Assembly: GCF_004331345.1 (NCBI RefSeq) | Contig: NZ_SJJZ01000003.1 | Coordinates: 1,488,001-1,552,000 of the forward strand | DNA: 64,000 bases | DNA from: Kribbella soli | GTDB taxonomy: Bacteria; Actinomycetota; Actinomycetes; Propionibacteriales; Kribbellaceae | Reading direction: 5' to 3' | In this document: one piece after another, positions 1-7,359 of the stretch | How the letters are laid out: each line of letters begins with the position of its first letter | Position numbering within the stretch: position 1 is the first letter of the stretch | Program-made: the position numbers and the translations under genes | Notes under the pieces: model-generated | Database searches by the model: none | What the model was told of the DNA's origin: nothing | What the model saw: the letters and a program-made list of their open reading frames with translations, nothing else

Positions 1-686
1 ACCAGGCCGAGCATCGCGAACACGAACGCGACCAGGATGAAACCGGTCCCGGCGATCCCGGCGCTGTTGGCGGCCGAGCCGGTGTCCGGAGTGAGGACGT
101 CTGCCGTGATCACCAACACACCGACCGCCAGGATCCCGAACGTTGCCACGAGCAACGAAGGCTCCTTCAGCCACCACAACCCGCCGGCCGCCAGCGCCAG
201 CGCGACCGCCACCCCGACGACCCGTCCGGCCTCCCCCTCGACGGCCACGAACGTCGCGAACCCGGCCACGCAACACCCCAACGCGGCGAGCGCCGAACTC
301 AACTGTCCCCAGCGCCGCAGCAGCGCCAGCACCACGGCCGAACCGAGCAGGACAACCGCGGCCGCCGTACCGGTGGTGATCCGCGCGGCACGGCCCATTT
401 CACCCCAGTTCGCCAAGGTCAGGAGCGCGACCGCGCCGAGCAGCAGCGCGCCACCGATGTAGCCGAGCACCTCGACCAGCGCGCTGGTGTGGGCAGGAGC
501 GGGTGGCTCCTTCGCCTTGGCCGGCTCCGGACCGGCAGGCTCCTGCTGCTGCCGCGGTCGACCCGGGTCGGCCAGCACTGCGTCGAGCTCCGCGTCAGCG
601 GCGTCCCGGATCGAGTCGGCCTGGTACTGGCGCAGCACACCAGCGCTCACGAGCCTGGAAAGCTCGTCGTCCAGCCGGCTCGACAT
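1..686 (-). CDS. DUF2157-like membrane protein (3' end outside window)
   Basis: The reading frame starts at ATG 686, with AAGGAG about 9 nt upstream, and is still open at the left edge, so the C-terminus is missing. The N-terminal 45 or so residues (MSSRLDDELSRLVSAGVL) form the charged helical segment typical of DUF2157 proteins. A Pro/Ala/Glu-rich linker follows (about residues 45-66), then a run of hydrophobic helices from about residue 70. No enzymatic motif is visible. It is probably a multi-pass inner-membrane protein of unknown role. It is divergent from the MscS channel gene, and the two start codons lie only 44 bp apart, so they may share a promoter region. Confidence 0.75.
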   Translation of the reverse strand, partial: MSSRLDDELSRLVSAGVLRQYQADSIRDAADAELDAVLADPGRPRQQQEPAGPEPAKAKEPPAPAHTSALVEVLGYIGGALLLGAVALLTLANWGEMGRAARITTGTAAAVVLLGSAVVLALLRRWGQLSSALAALGCCVAGFATFVAVEGEAGRVVGVAVALALAAGGLWWLKEPSLLVATFGILAVGVLVITADVLTPDTGSAANSAGIAGTGFILVAFVFAMLGL

Positions 687-730
687 GCGATCGCGTCTCC
701 TTGTCAGCCCTACTAACATCAGGCGGCGAG

Positions 731-1516
731 ATGCCTATTCTGACCAGCTACCTTGTGTCCTTAGTCAGTCACCCCCTGTTTTCACCGTTGCTGAGCCTGC
801 CGGACGCCTTTCCGACGTTCTTCCGGACCGGCAACGACGGCAAGCTGGAGGTGACCGACCAGGTCGTGGTTGTGCCTGCCCGGATCGCCGGCCTGATCCT
901 CGGCTTCTTCGTGCTCCGCTGGGTGCTTCACAAAGTGATCAGGAAATTCGCCCGCCGGACCGGCAACGGCGCCGTCGCGGGGGTTCTGTCGAAGTCCAGG
1001 ATCGGTCAGGACTTCGTCGAGAACACGCTCGCGAGTGAGCGCCGCGCCCAGCGCGCCCAGACGATCGGCTCACTCCTGAGCAGCATCGTGACGATCGTGC
1101 TGGCCGCCGTCCTGGTGGTGATGGTGCTCGCCGAGCTCGGCTTCAACATCATGCCGGTGATCGCGTCCGCGAGCATCATCGGCGTGGCGCTCGGCTTCGG
1201 CGCGCAGACGCTCGTGAAGGACTTCCTGGCCGGCGTGTTCATGATCTTCGAGGACCAGTACGGCGTCGGCGATCTGATCGACATGGAGAAGGCGACCGGC
1301 GTCGTCGTCGCGGTCGGCCTGCGGATCACGACCCTGCGCGGCGAGGACGGCACCACCTGGTACGTCCGCAACGGCGAGGTGCTCCGGGTCGGCAACCTGA
1401 CTACCCGCGACCCGAACAGCGCCGCCGACTCCGGCGTCGGCTCCGGCACCGAGAAGGAAGAATCTAAGGCCGACGAAAGTGTGGCGAGCGGTACGCAGGA
1501 CGAAAGCCGAGGCTGA
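731..1516 (+). CDS. MscS family small-conductance mechanosensitive channel
   Basis: Small-conductance mechanosensitive channels open under membrane tension and release solutes during osmotic downshock. The 261-residue product has hydrophobic helices at about 46-67 and 112-135. The pore helix and the start of the beta domain follow (about 139-183), with the typical Gly/Ala-rich SASIIGVALGFGAQTLVKD and FEDQYGVGDLI. The protein is short: after the beta domain (to about 225) there is only an acidic Ser/Glu-rich tail and no large alpha/beta cytoplasmic vestibule. I chose ATG 731 because the frame upstream gives a low-complexity, non-family N-terminus. The last 53 bp overlap the 3' end of the convergent GNAT gene. 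Confidence 0.88.
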   Translation: MPILTSYLVSLVSHPLFSPLLSLPDAFPTFFRTGNDGKLEVTDQVVVVPARIAGLILGFFVLRWVLHKVIRKFARRTGNGAVAGVLSKSRIGQDFVENTLASERRAQRAQTIGSLLSSIVTIVLAAVLVVMVLAELGFNIMPVIASASIIGVALGFGAQTLVKDFLAGVFMIFEDQYGVGDLIDMEKATGVVVAVGLRITTLRGEDGTTWYVRNGEVLRVGNLTTRDPNSAADSGVGSGTEKEESKADESVASGTQDESRG

Positions 1517-2159
1517 GGTACAGGCGCTCGGCGTCCGAACCCTCGACCACCTGCAAGGTGAGCCGCCCACCGGCCGCGTCCCGGCGCGCCTGCGCCAGCA
1601 GCCTCGTCGCCAGACCACGGCCGCGGTACTGCGGTTTGGTCGCGACCGCGTAGACGCCGGCGACCGGCCCGGTCCGCAGTACCAACGTGATCGAGGCCGG
1701 ATCCCCGTCCACGCGGAGCAGGTAGAGCGACTGGCCGGGCTCCCGGTAGTTCTTCAGGGCCTGCTCGGCGAACATCTTCTGCCACCAGTCGTAGTCCGGC
1801 TCCCCCACCTCGAGAAACGCCGCACTCTGCACCTCGGCGAACCCCACCGCGTCCGCCTCCGAGTCGATCGCGGCCACCGGCTCTCCAACCGCTGACCCGG
1901 CCGGCGCCTCCATGTGCACCAGCACCTCGGCAGCCTTGAACCCCGCCGCGGCCAACCGCTCCTCCCACCCGGCACCGCTCGACGGCACCAACCGAACGGT
2001 CGAGGCACCGGTCGGCAACGAAGCGTCCGGCGTCAGCGGTATCCACGCGGAGAACTCCTCCGACTCCCCGACCACCTCGATCGCGTCGGTGGACCGGCGA
2101 ACCGCACCGCGGTGGGCAGCGAGGAAGGTCAGGTGGTTGTCGAGCAAGGCATCGGGCAT
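1464..2159 (-). CDS. GNAT family N-acetyltransferase
   Basis: Acetyl-CoA-dependent N-acetyltransferase of unknown acceptor. The C-terminal half contains the GNAT fold with the acetyl-CoA pyrophosphate loop QYRGRGLATRL, followed by a typical last strand (LYLSLGFRPAY). The N-terminal half is a degenerate GNAT-like region. The frame can start at ATG 2240, preceded by AGGAAGG. However, the 26 codons between 2240 and 2159 have only about 58% GC at third positions, against more than 90% in neighbouring genes, and that apparent Shine-Dalgarno is part of a palindromic operator for the chitinase. I therefore prefer ATG 2159. The gene is convergent with mscS and divergent from the chitinase. Confidence 0.85.
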   Translation of the reverse strand: MPDALLDNHLTFLAAHRGAVRRSTDAIEVVGESEEFSAWIPLTPDASLPTGASTVRLVPSSGAGWEERLAAAGFKAAEVLVHMEAPAGSAVGEPVAAIDSEADAVGFAEVQSAAFLEVGEPDYDWWQKMFAEQALKNYREPGQSLYLLRVDGDPASITLVLRTGPVAGVYAVATKPQYRGRGLATRLLAQARRDAAGGRLTLQVVEGSDAERLYLSLGFRPAYRSPHFRRP

Positions 2160-2240
2160 GCGAGCAGTCTGCTCGGCCGCACCGACAGATTTCACCTGTT
2201 GACGCGTCGCGACCGGAGGGCCATGATCGAGCAGAATCAT

Positions 2241-2255
2241 TAGGAAACCTTCCTA
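2241..2255. promoter_or_regulatory. Palindromic operator upstream of the GH18 chitinase
   Basis: TAGGAA-acc-TTCCTA is a perfect 6-bp inverted repeat with a 3-nt centre, located 43 bp upstream of the chitinase ATG. From memory, similar TTAGGAAA/TTTCCTAA dyads precede secreted chitinase and LPMO genes in several actinobacteria. The cognate regulator is not visible in this window. Confidence 0.55.
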
Positions 2256-2297
2256 TTGATTCGAAGACTCTGACCGTCCCCCGATCCAAGGAGAGTC

Positions 2298-3281
2298 ATG
2301 AAGATCCTCGTGAGCGCGGTGACCGCCGCATGCCTGGTGACCGGCTTCGCCGCCGTTGCGCAGGCGAGTACGCACCAAGTGCAGGCCGCCGACCCGGCCG
2401 CGATGCCGGCGGCGCCGTACCTCTATCTCGGCTGGGGCAACCCGCAGAAGCCGACCGACGTGATGAAGGCCGCGGGGAACAAGTGGTTCACGCTGGCGTT
2501 CGTACTGTCCGACGGTGGCTGCAACCCGAAGTGGGACGGCGATCGTGCGCTGACCGGCGGGTCCGACCAGTCGGCGATCAACAGCATCCGCGCGGCCGGC
2601 GGTGACGTGATCCCGTCGTTCGGCGGCTGGTCCGGCAACAAGCTCGGTGAGAAATGCAGCTCGGCCTCGGCGCTGGCCGGGGCGTACCAGAAGGTGATCG
2701 ACGCCTACAAGCTGAAGGCGATCGACATCGACATCGAGGACACCGAGTTCCACAACAACACCGTGCAGCAGCGGGTCGTCGACGCCCTGAAAATCGTGAA
2801 GTCCAAGAACTCCGGCCTGAAGACCTACATCACGATGGGCACCGACCAGAGCGGCCCGGACTCGTGGGGCACCGGGCTGATCAACAAGGCAGCGTCCGCC
2901 GGACTCGCGAACGACGGCTGGGTGCTGATGCCGTTCGACTTCGACGGCGGGTCGACGAACATGGCGACGTTGTCGATCAAGGCGTCCGAGGGGCTGAAGA
3001 AGAAGCTCAAGAGCGCGTACGGGTACTCCGACGACGCGGCGTACCGGCGGATGGGCATCTCGTCGATGAACGGCAAGACCGACGTCGCCGGCGAGACAGT
3101 CCGGCTGCAGGACTTCAAGACGCTGCTGTCGTACGCGCAGCAGCACCACCTGGCCCGGTTCACGTTCTGGTCGATCAACCGCGACCGGCCGTGCTCGAGC
3201 GGCGGCGACGGCGACTCGTGCAGCGGGATCTCCCAGAAGGCCTACGACTTCACCAAGGTGATCGCGCAGTACCACCTCTGA
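2298..3281 (+). CDS. Secreted GH18 chitinase
   Basis: A glycoside hydrolase family 18 enzyme that would cleave beta-1,4-GlcNAc links in chitin by substrate-assisted catalysis outside the cell. The 327-residue product starts with a signal peptide (MKILVSAVTAACLVTG, likely cut around residue 23-30). A single TIM-barrel domain follows and there is no carbohydrate-binding module. The catalytic strand reads KAIDIDIED: D143, D145 and E147 match the DxDxE core with E147 as proton donor, but the first Asp of the usual DxxDxDxE is Lys140. SFGGW (107-111) is the other conserved GH18 strand. Start ATG 2298 has a GGAG-type ribosome binding site (aaggagagtc). A palindromic operator lies 43 bp upstream and a strong hairpin follows the stop. 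Confidence 0.9.
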   Translation: MKILVSAVTAACLVTGFAAVAQASTHQVQAADPAAMPAAPYLYLGWGNPQKPTDVMKAAGNKWFTLAFVLSDGGCNPKWDGDRALTGGSDQSAINSIRAAGGDVIPSFGGWSGNKLGEKCSSASALAGAYQKVIDAYKLKAIDIDIEDTEFHNNTVQQRVVDALKIVKSKNSGLKTYITMGTDQSGPDSWGTGLINKAASAGLANDGWVLMPFDFDGGSTNMATLSIKASEGLKKKLKSAYGYSDDAAYRRMGISSMNGKTDVAGETVRLQDFKTLLSYAQQHHLARFTFWSINRDRPCSSGGDGDSCSGISQKAYDFTKVIAQYHL

Positions 3282-3288
3282 AAAGACC

Positions 3289-3321
3289 AGTGCCCCGGAG
3301 AGCCAGGCTCTCCGGGGCACT
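3289..3321. terminator. Bidirectional terminator hairpin between chitinase and osmC
   Basis: A perfect 16-bp inverted repeat (AGTGCCCCGGAGAGCC and its complement) around a single central base begins 8 nt after the chitinase stop and ends 10 nt before the osmC stop on the other strand. A GC-rich stem in this position can serve both convergent genes. There is no clear T-run. Confidence 0.85.
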
Positions 3322-3330
3322 GTGGTGCTG

Positions 3331-3762
3331 TCAGGCGGTGAAGGTGACGTCCAGGGTGATGGTCGTCCCGGTCAGCGCCTGCGAGACCGGGCAGTTCTTC
3401 TTCGCGCCCTCGGCGAACTCGGCGAACTCGTCGGCGGTCAGGCCGGGGACGTTGCCGTTCACGGACAGCTTGATACCGGTGATGCCCTCACCGGGCTGGA
3501 AGGTCACGTCGGCCTGCGTGTCCAGCGACGCCGGCGGGTTGCCGGCCTGCGCGAGCGCGTGCGACAGCGCCATCGAGAAGCACGCCGAGTGCGCGGCGCC
3601 GAGCAGCTCCTCGGGGCTGGTCCGGCCGCTGGCCTCCGGCTCGGTGCGCGCGGCCCAGGTCACGTCGAAGGAGCCCAGACCGGACGACTCCAGGTTGACC
3701 TGACCGCCGCCCTCCAGCAGCGAGCCTTCCCAGTGGGCCTTGGCGGTACGGGTAGCAGCCAT
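3331..3762 (-). CDS. osmC: OsmC/Ohr family peroxiredoxin
   Basis: OsmC-family proteins reduce organic hydroperoxides using two redox cysteines in the cytoplasm. The 143-residue product has both: Cys61 in AAHSACFSMALSHAL and Cys124 in KKNCPVSQAL. Both the spacing and the overall length are normal for the family, and the sequence is closer to OsmC than to Ohr. Start ATG 3762 is preceded by AAGGAG at good spacing; the frame upstream of it is shadow sequence from the neighbouring gene. It lies 23 bp downstream of glbO on the same strand, so the two are probably co-transcribed as an oxidative/nitrosative stress pair. Confidence 0.9.
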   Translation of the reverse strand: MAATRTAKAHWEGSLLEGGGQVNLESSGLGSFDVTWAARTEPEASGRTSPEELLGAAHSACFSMALSHALAQAGNPPASLDTQADVTFQPGEGITGIKLSVNGNVPGLTADEFAEFAEGAKKNCPVSQALTGTTITLDVTFTA

Positions 3763-3785
3763 GCTCGTGATTCTCCTTAGAAGGT

Positions 3786-4205
3786 TCAGCGGCCGGACAC
3801 GTCGATCGCGCCCGGGTACTGCGGTTCGTCGGTGTTCACCATGCTGTGCGCGGCCATCACCATGTAGCGCCAGATCTCCTCGTCCCGCTCCGGGGACAGG
3901 GCGATCTCGTCGAGCGCGGCCCGCATGTGGCCGAGCCACCGGTCCCGCGCACTCGGGGTGACTGCGAACGGCGCGTGCCGCATCCGCAGCCGGGGGTGCC
4001 CACGCTGGTCGGAGTACGTCTTGGGGCCGCCCCAGTACTGCTCCAGGAACATCCGGAAGCGCTCCTCGGCCGGACCGAGGTCCTCCTCCGGGTACATCGC
4101 CCGCAGTTCCGGGTCGGCGGCAACACCGCGGTAGAACGCTGCCACCAATCGATGGAAGGTGTCCGCCCCACCAACGGCGTCGTAAAAGCTCTGCTGCTCA
4201 GTCAT
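3786..4205 (-). CDS. glbO: Group II truncated haemoglobin (trHbO)
   Basis: A haem protein of the 2-on-2 truncated globin group II, close along its whole length to mycobacterial trHbO. It binds O2 tightly and is linked to oxygen/peroxide and NO chemistry at the membrane. In 139 residues it keeps the diagnostic positions, each shifted by two relative to the mycobacterial protein: Tyr25 (B10), Tyr38 (CD1), proximal His77 in RLRMRHAPF, and Trp90 (G8). The EQYWGGPKTYSDQRGHPR block is also present. It is the first gene of a likely two-gene unit with osmC. The upstream thioesterase stop is only 15 bp away, so all four minus-strand genes may share a transcript. Confidence 0.95.
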   Translation of the reverse strand: MTEQQSFYDAVGGADTFHRLVAAFYRGVAADPELRAMYPEEDLGPAEERFRMFLEQYWGGPKTYSDQRGHPRLRMRHAPFAVTPSARDRWLGHMRAALDEIALSPERDEEIWRYMVMAAHSMVNTDEPQYPGAIDVSGR

Positions 4206-4220
4206 CTCGGACCCAGTCTC

Positions 4221-4637
4221 TCAAGTAGTCACAAGATGCTTGAGCAGGGCTGCCCGTTCGGGGTCTCCGAGGGCTCGTTTGGCGTGCGTCGTACCGTCCA
4301 CGGCGACGATCACCGACTCCGCCTTGGCGTACACGTCCTCCGACTCGCCACTGCGGTCGACGATCCGCGAGCCGAGCGTGTACGACGACGTACCGACGGA
4401 CGCGATCCACACGTCCACGTCGTACGGCGGGTGCCGCAGCAGGATCGGCCGCAGGTAGTCGACGGTCTGGCTGACCAGCACACAGGGGTACTGCGCGAAG
4501 AAGTCGCCCGTGGTCTCCATCACCTGCCCGAGGAACGCGATCCGGGCCTCCTGCAGGTAGTCGAAGTACCGCACGTTGTTCACGTGGTCGTACGAGTCGA
4601 TGTCCGACCAGCGGACCAGCACCGGGTGTGTGTACAT
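4221..4637 (-). CDS. 4HBT-type acyl-CoA thioesterase (second of pair)
   Basis: A single hot-dog-fold thioesterase (138 aa) of the 4-hydroxybenzoyl-CoA thioesterase/YbgC type. It would hydrolyse acyl-CoA to free acid plus CoA. The family motif with the catalytic Asp is clear near the N-terminus: RWSDIDSYDHVNNVRYFDYLQEAR. The ATG at 4637 overlaps the stop of the preceding gene by one base (TGATG), so translation is coupled. The upstream gene encodes a paralogue. Tandem paralogues suggest either a heteromeric enzyme or two chain-length specificities; the sequence alone does not decide. Confidence 0.85.
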   Translation of the reverse strand: MYTHPVLVRWSDIDSYDHVNNVRYFDYLQEARIAFLGQVMETTGDFFAQYPCVLVSQTVDYLRPILLRHPPYDVDVWIASVGTSSYTLGSRIVDRSGESEDVYAKAESVIVAVDGTTHAKRALGDPERAALLKHLVTT

Positions 4638-5062
4638 CAGGCGCCCACCAGCTTCTGGAGAGCCTCGCGCTCGATCGGGGTGATCCGGCGCAGGCGGTTG
4701 GCCGCGAAGTCGAACGGGACCAGCTTGGTCTTCGCCTCGACATAGGTACGGCGTTCCGGCTCGGCGTCGAGGATCTCGTAGTCGACCGTGAACGACGCGG
4801 CCCGGATCTCGCTGATCCACAGCTCGATCCGCACCGGTTCGGGCCGGAAGTGCAGCGGCGCGCGGTACTGCACCTCGTGCCGGGCCACCAGCAGGCCGGT
4901 CTCGAGGTTGTCGGCGCCGAGCTCCTTGGCGGTCCGGAACAGGAAATCGACGCGGGCGTCCTGGAGGTAGTCGACGTACCGGCCGTTGTTGACGTGACCC
5001 AGCGCGTCCATGTCGCCCCAGCGCAACGGGCACAGGTAGACGTGGCGGTTGTGATGATCCAC
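4637..5062 (-). CDS. 4HBT-type acyl-CoA thioesterase (first of pair)
   Basis: A hot-dog-fold acyl-CoA thioesterase of 141 residues, paralogous to the next gene downstream. The signature RWGDMDALGHVNNGRYVDYLQDAR carries the conserved Asp, His and Asn. It starts at ATG 5062 and its stop shares one base with the downstream start. It is divergent from an SDR/MaoC pair across a 90-bp promoter region. With the acyl-CoA-type SDR and hydratase next door, a role in fatty-acyl-CoA turnover is a reasonable inference; the true substrate is unknown. Confidence 0.85.
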   Translation of the reverse strand: MDHHNRHVYLCPLRWGDMDALGHVNNGRYVDYLQDARVDFLFRTAKELGADNLETGLLVARHEVQYRAPLHFRPEPVRIELWISEIRAASFTVDYEILDAEPERRTYVEAKTKLVPFDFAANRLRRITPIEREALQKLVGA

Positions 5063-5152
5063 ACGACGATCATGTCATCCGGGGCACTACCCCGGTGACT
5101 GACCGTGGGTAATGTCATCTCCGGCAGACCAGTGCACCGATTGGAGTGGTGG

Positions 5153-5908
5153 ATGAGCACGCAGCGGGTGGCGATCGTGACCGGGGCGGCCCGGGGAATC
5201 GGCGCGGCCGTCGCGCAGCGGCTCGCGGCGGACGGTAACGCCGTCGCGGTCATCGACCTCGACGAGGGCGCCTGCGAGGCGACCGTGAAGGCGATCACCG
5301 AGGCCGGCGGCAAGGCGATCGGCGTCGGCGCCGACGTCAGCCAGTCCGACCAGGTCGCGGCCGCGGTCGAGCGGGTGGTCGCGGAGCTCGGCGCGCCGAC
5401 GATCCTGGTCAACAACGCCGGCGTACTGCGGGACAACCTGCTGTTCAAGATGTCCGAGGACGACTGGGACACGGTCATGTCGGTGCACCTCAAGGGCAGC
5501 TTCCTGATGTCGAAGGCCTGCCAGGCGCACATGGTCGAGGCCAAGTACGGACGGCTCGTCTTCCTCTCGTCGACCTCGGCGCTCGGCAACCGCGGCCAGG
5601 CCAACTACGCCTCCGCGAAGGCGGGTCTGCAGGGTCTGGCGAAGACGCTCGCGATCGAGCTGGGCAAGTTCGGCGTCACCGCGAACGCGATCGCGCCGGG
5701 CTTCATCGAGACCGACATGACCGCGGCCACCGCGGCGCGGGTCGGCGTCGACTTCGAAGAGTTCAAGAAAGCGACCGCTGCCACCATCCCGGTGAACCGG
5801 ACCGGCAAGCCGGAGGACATCGCCGCCGCGGCGTCGTTCTTCTGCAGCGAGGAGGCCGGCTTCGTGTCCGGCCAGGTCCTGTACGTCGCCGGCGGACCAC
5901 GGAACTGA
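5153..5908 (+). CDS. SDR family 3-hydroxyacyl-CoA/ACP dehydrogenase (MFE-2-like)
   Basis: A classical short-chain dehydrogenase (251 aa) with NAD(P) motif TGAARGIG (10-17), NNAG (87-90) and catalytic Ser139/140, Tyr152 and Lys156. It would be labelled FabG-like. The usual catalytic-tetrad Asn (VNLKG) is His112 in VHLKGSF, and the following block KYGRLVFLSSTSALGN resembles the (3R)-hydroxyacyl-CoA dehydrogenase domain of peroxisomal MFE-2. With the MaoC hydratase 12 bp downstream, the pair looks like a split MFE-2 for (R)-specific beta-oxidation or the reverse reaction. Start ATG 5153 follows a weak GGAG; earlier in-frame starts lie in the promoter region. Confidence 0.87.
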   Translation: MSTQRVAIVTGAARGIGAAVAQRLAADGNAVAVIDLDEGACEATVKAITEAGGKAIGVGADVSQSDQVAAAVERVVAELGAPTILVNNAGVLRDNLLFKMSEDDWDTVMSVHLKGSFLMSKACQAHMVEAKYGRLVFLSSTSALGNRGQANYASAKAGLQGLAKTLAIELGKFGVTANAIAPGFIETDMTAATAARVGVDFEEFKKATAATIPVNRTGKPEDIAAAASFFCSEEAGFVSGQVLYVAGGPRN

Positions 5909-5920
5909 GGGGAAGCCGAC

Positions 5921-6376
5921 ATGCCGCAGACGTTCGACGGCGTCGACGAGGTGGTGCACGCCGTCGGTACGCCGCTCGGCGAGACCGAGTGGCTGGAGAT
6001 CACCCAGGAGCAGGTGAACCAGTTCGCCGAGGCGACCGGTGACCACCAGTGGATCCATGTCGACGTCGAGCGGGCCGCCAAGGGTCCGTACGGCGGAACG
6101 ATCGCGCACGGGTACCTGACGCTGAGCCTGATCGCCCGCTTCGGCGAGGAGCTGTTCAAGATCGAGGGTGTGACCGCAAAACTCAACTACGGCGTCAACA
6201 AGGTCCGTTTCCCCGCCCCGGTCCCGGTCGGCGGCCGGGTCCGCGCCGGCGCCTCGATCGCGAACGCCGTCCAGACCCCGGCAGGTGTCCAGGTCTCCCT
6301 CAACTGGGTGATCGAACTGGAGAACTCCACCAAGCCGGCCTGCGTCGCAGAAACCGTCGTACTGCTCGTTCCGTAG
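5921..6376 (+). CDS. MaoC-like (R)-specific enoyl-CoA hydratase
   Basis: A single hot-dog hydratase 2 domain of 151 residues. It would hydrate trans-2-enoyl-CoA to (3R)-hydroxyacyl-CoA. The catalytic pair Asp41 and His46 sits in DHQWIHVD, and the IAHGYLTLSL overhang motif (61-70) follows, both standard for MaoC/PhaJ proteins. It begins 12 bp after the SDR stop, with GGGGAAG as ribosome binding site, and is clearly co-transcribed with it. The hydratase and the MFE-2-like dehydrogenase together catalyse two successive beta-oxidation steps. Confidence 0.9.
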   Translation: MPQTFDGVDEVVHAVGTPLGETEWLEITQEQVNQFAEATGDHQWIHVDVERAAKGPYGGTIAHGYLTLSLIARFGEELFKIEGVTAKLNYGVNKVRFPAPVPVGGRVRAGASIANAVQTPAGVQVSLNWVIELENSTKPACVAETVVLLVP

Positions 6377-6383
6377 CGTCCTT

Positions 6384-7268
6384 TCAGAGCGGGCAGATCA
6401 GGACTGCGTGGGTGGCGATGCGGTGGTAGCCGAGCCATTCGTTGACGGCAAGCATCGGGGTGTTGCCGTCGTAGTTCGCCGTGTAAGCGGCCGTGACACC
6501 GGCCTCGGCGGCGCGGTGCAGCGCGGCGGCCTTGACCAGCTTGGCGAGGCCGCGGCCGCGGTACTCCGGCAGGGTGGACGTCATCCTCGACCAGATCTTG
6601 GTGCCGTCGCCGTGGTTACGGGTGAACGCGATGATCCGGCCCTCGTGCCTGACGGCGACGCCCATGGCGCGCATCAGGTCCGGTGAGTTCCAGATATCGG
6701 CGAGCCATCCGTCGTACGGCTGGGAGGAGATCTTCGCGTCGCCCGGCTTGGTGCGCTGGGCAACCTCGTCGGCGGCGTGCAGCAACCGCGGATCGACCTC
6801 GGTGAACGGGACCAGCTCCACCTCGCTCGGGACCTCGGGAAGGTCCGGCGCCTTGCGCGGATCGATGCCCGCGTAGTGCACCTGCCGGGTCTGCCGGTAA
6901 CCGAACCGCGCCGCCCAGTCCACACTGCCCGGGTCGGCGAACACCCGCGCCGACGTGGCTCCCGCCGCCCGCAGGTCGGCGTGAATCTCCTCGAGCAGCC
7001 GCGTGCCGATCCCCTGGCCGCGGTATTCCGGCCGGACCAGCAACCGCAGCTCGCCGTCCAGCGGATCCGATCCGCCGATCAGTCCGCTCGACGCCCAGCC
7101 CACCAGGCCACCGTCGTCCACCGCCACGAACGACCCGCGCCCGACGTCGGCCGGCGTCGCCAGCCGACGGGTCAGTGCACTGCGCGTGATCACCAGATAC
7201 GGGACGAGCGCATCGTGCATCGCCACCGCTGCGTCGACATCCCCCGGACCCGCTGCCCTGATCTCCAT
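6384..7268 (-). CDS. Double-domain GNAT acetyltransferase (paralogue 1)
   Basis: 294 residues with two GNAT modules in tandem. The N-terminal one carries the acetyl-CoA loop PEYRGQGIGTRLL (about residue 85) and the C-terminal one LPEYRGRGLAKLVK (about 240). It is followed by the WLGY block typical of mycothiol-synthase-like two-domain GNATs, but it is not clearly MshD. The next gene upstream on the same strand is a full-length paralogue. The 91-bp gap between them leaves room for a separate promoter. Acceptor substrate unknown. Confidence 0.87.
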   Translation of the reverse strand: MEIRAAGPGDVDAAVAMHDALVPYLVITRSALTRRLATPADVGRGSFVAVDDGGLVGWASSGLIGGSDPLDGELRLLVRPEYRGQGIGTRLLEEIHADLRAAGATSARVFADPGSVDWAARFGYRQTRQVHYAGIDPRKAPDLPEVPSEVELVPFTEVDPRLLHAADEVAQRTKPGDAKISSQPYDGWLADIWNSPDLMRAMGVAVRHEGRIIAFTRNHGDGTKIWSRMTSTLPEYRGRGLAKLVKAAALHRAAEAGVTAAYTANYDGNTPMLAVNEWLGYHRIATHAVLICPL

Positions 7269-7359
7269 CCGATCTCCTTGGGAACTCCAACGACGAAGTC
7301 CCCCGGAAGGTAACGTTTTCTCAGGTGCATACCGGAAGGAAACGGATCACAGCTCCGTC

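Noticed and set aside
2160..2240. N-terminal extension of the GNAT gene to ATG 2240
   Set aside because: Third-position GC is only about 58% and the apparent Shine-Dalgarno is part of the chitinase palindrome.
5072..5119. ATGTCATC direct repeat between thioesterase and SDR genes
   Set aside because: Only 8 bp, 40 bp apart and without symmetry; too weak to call an operator.
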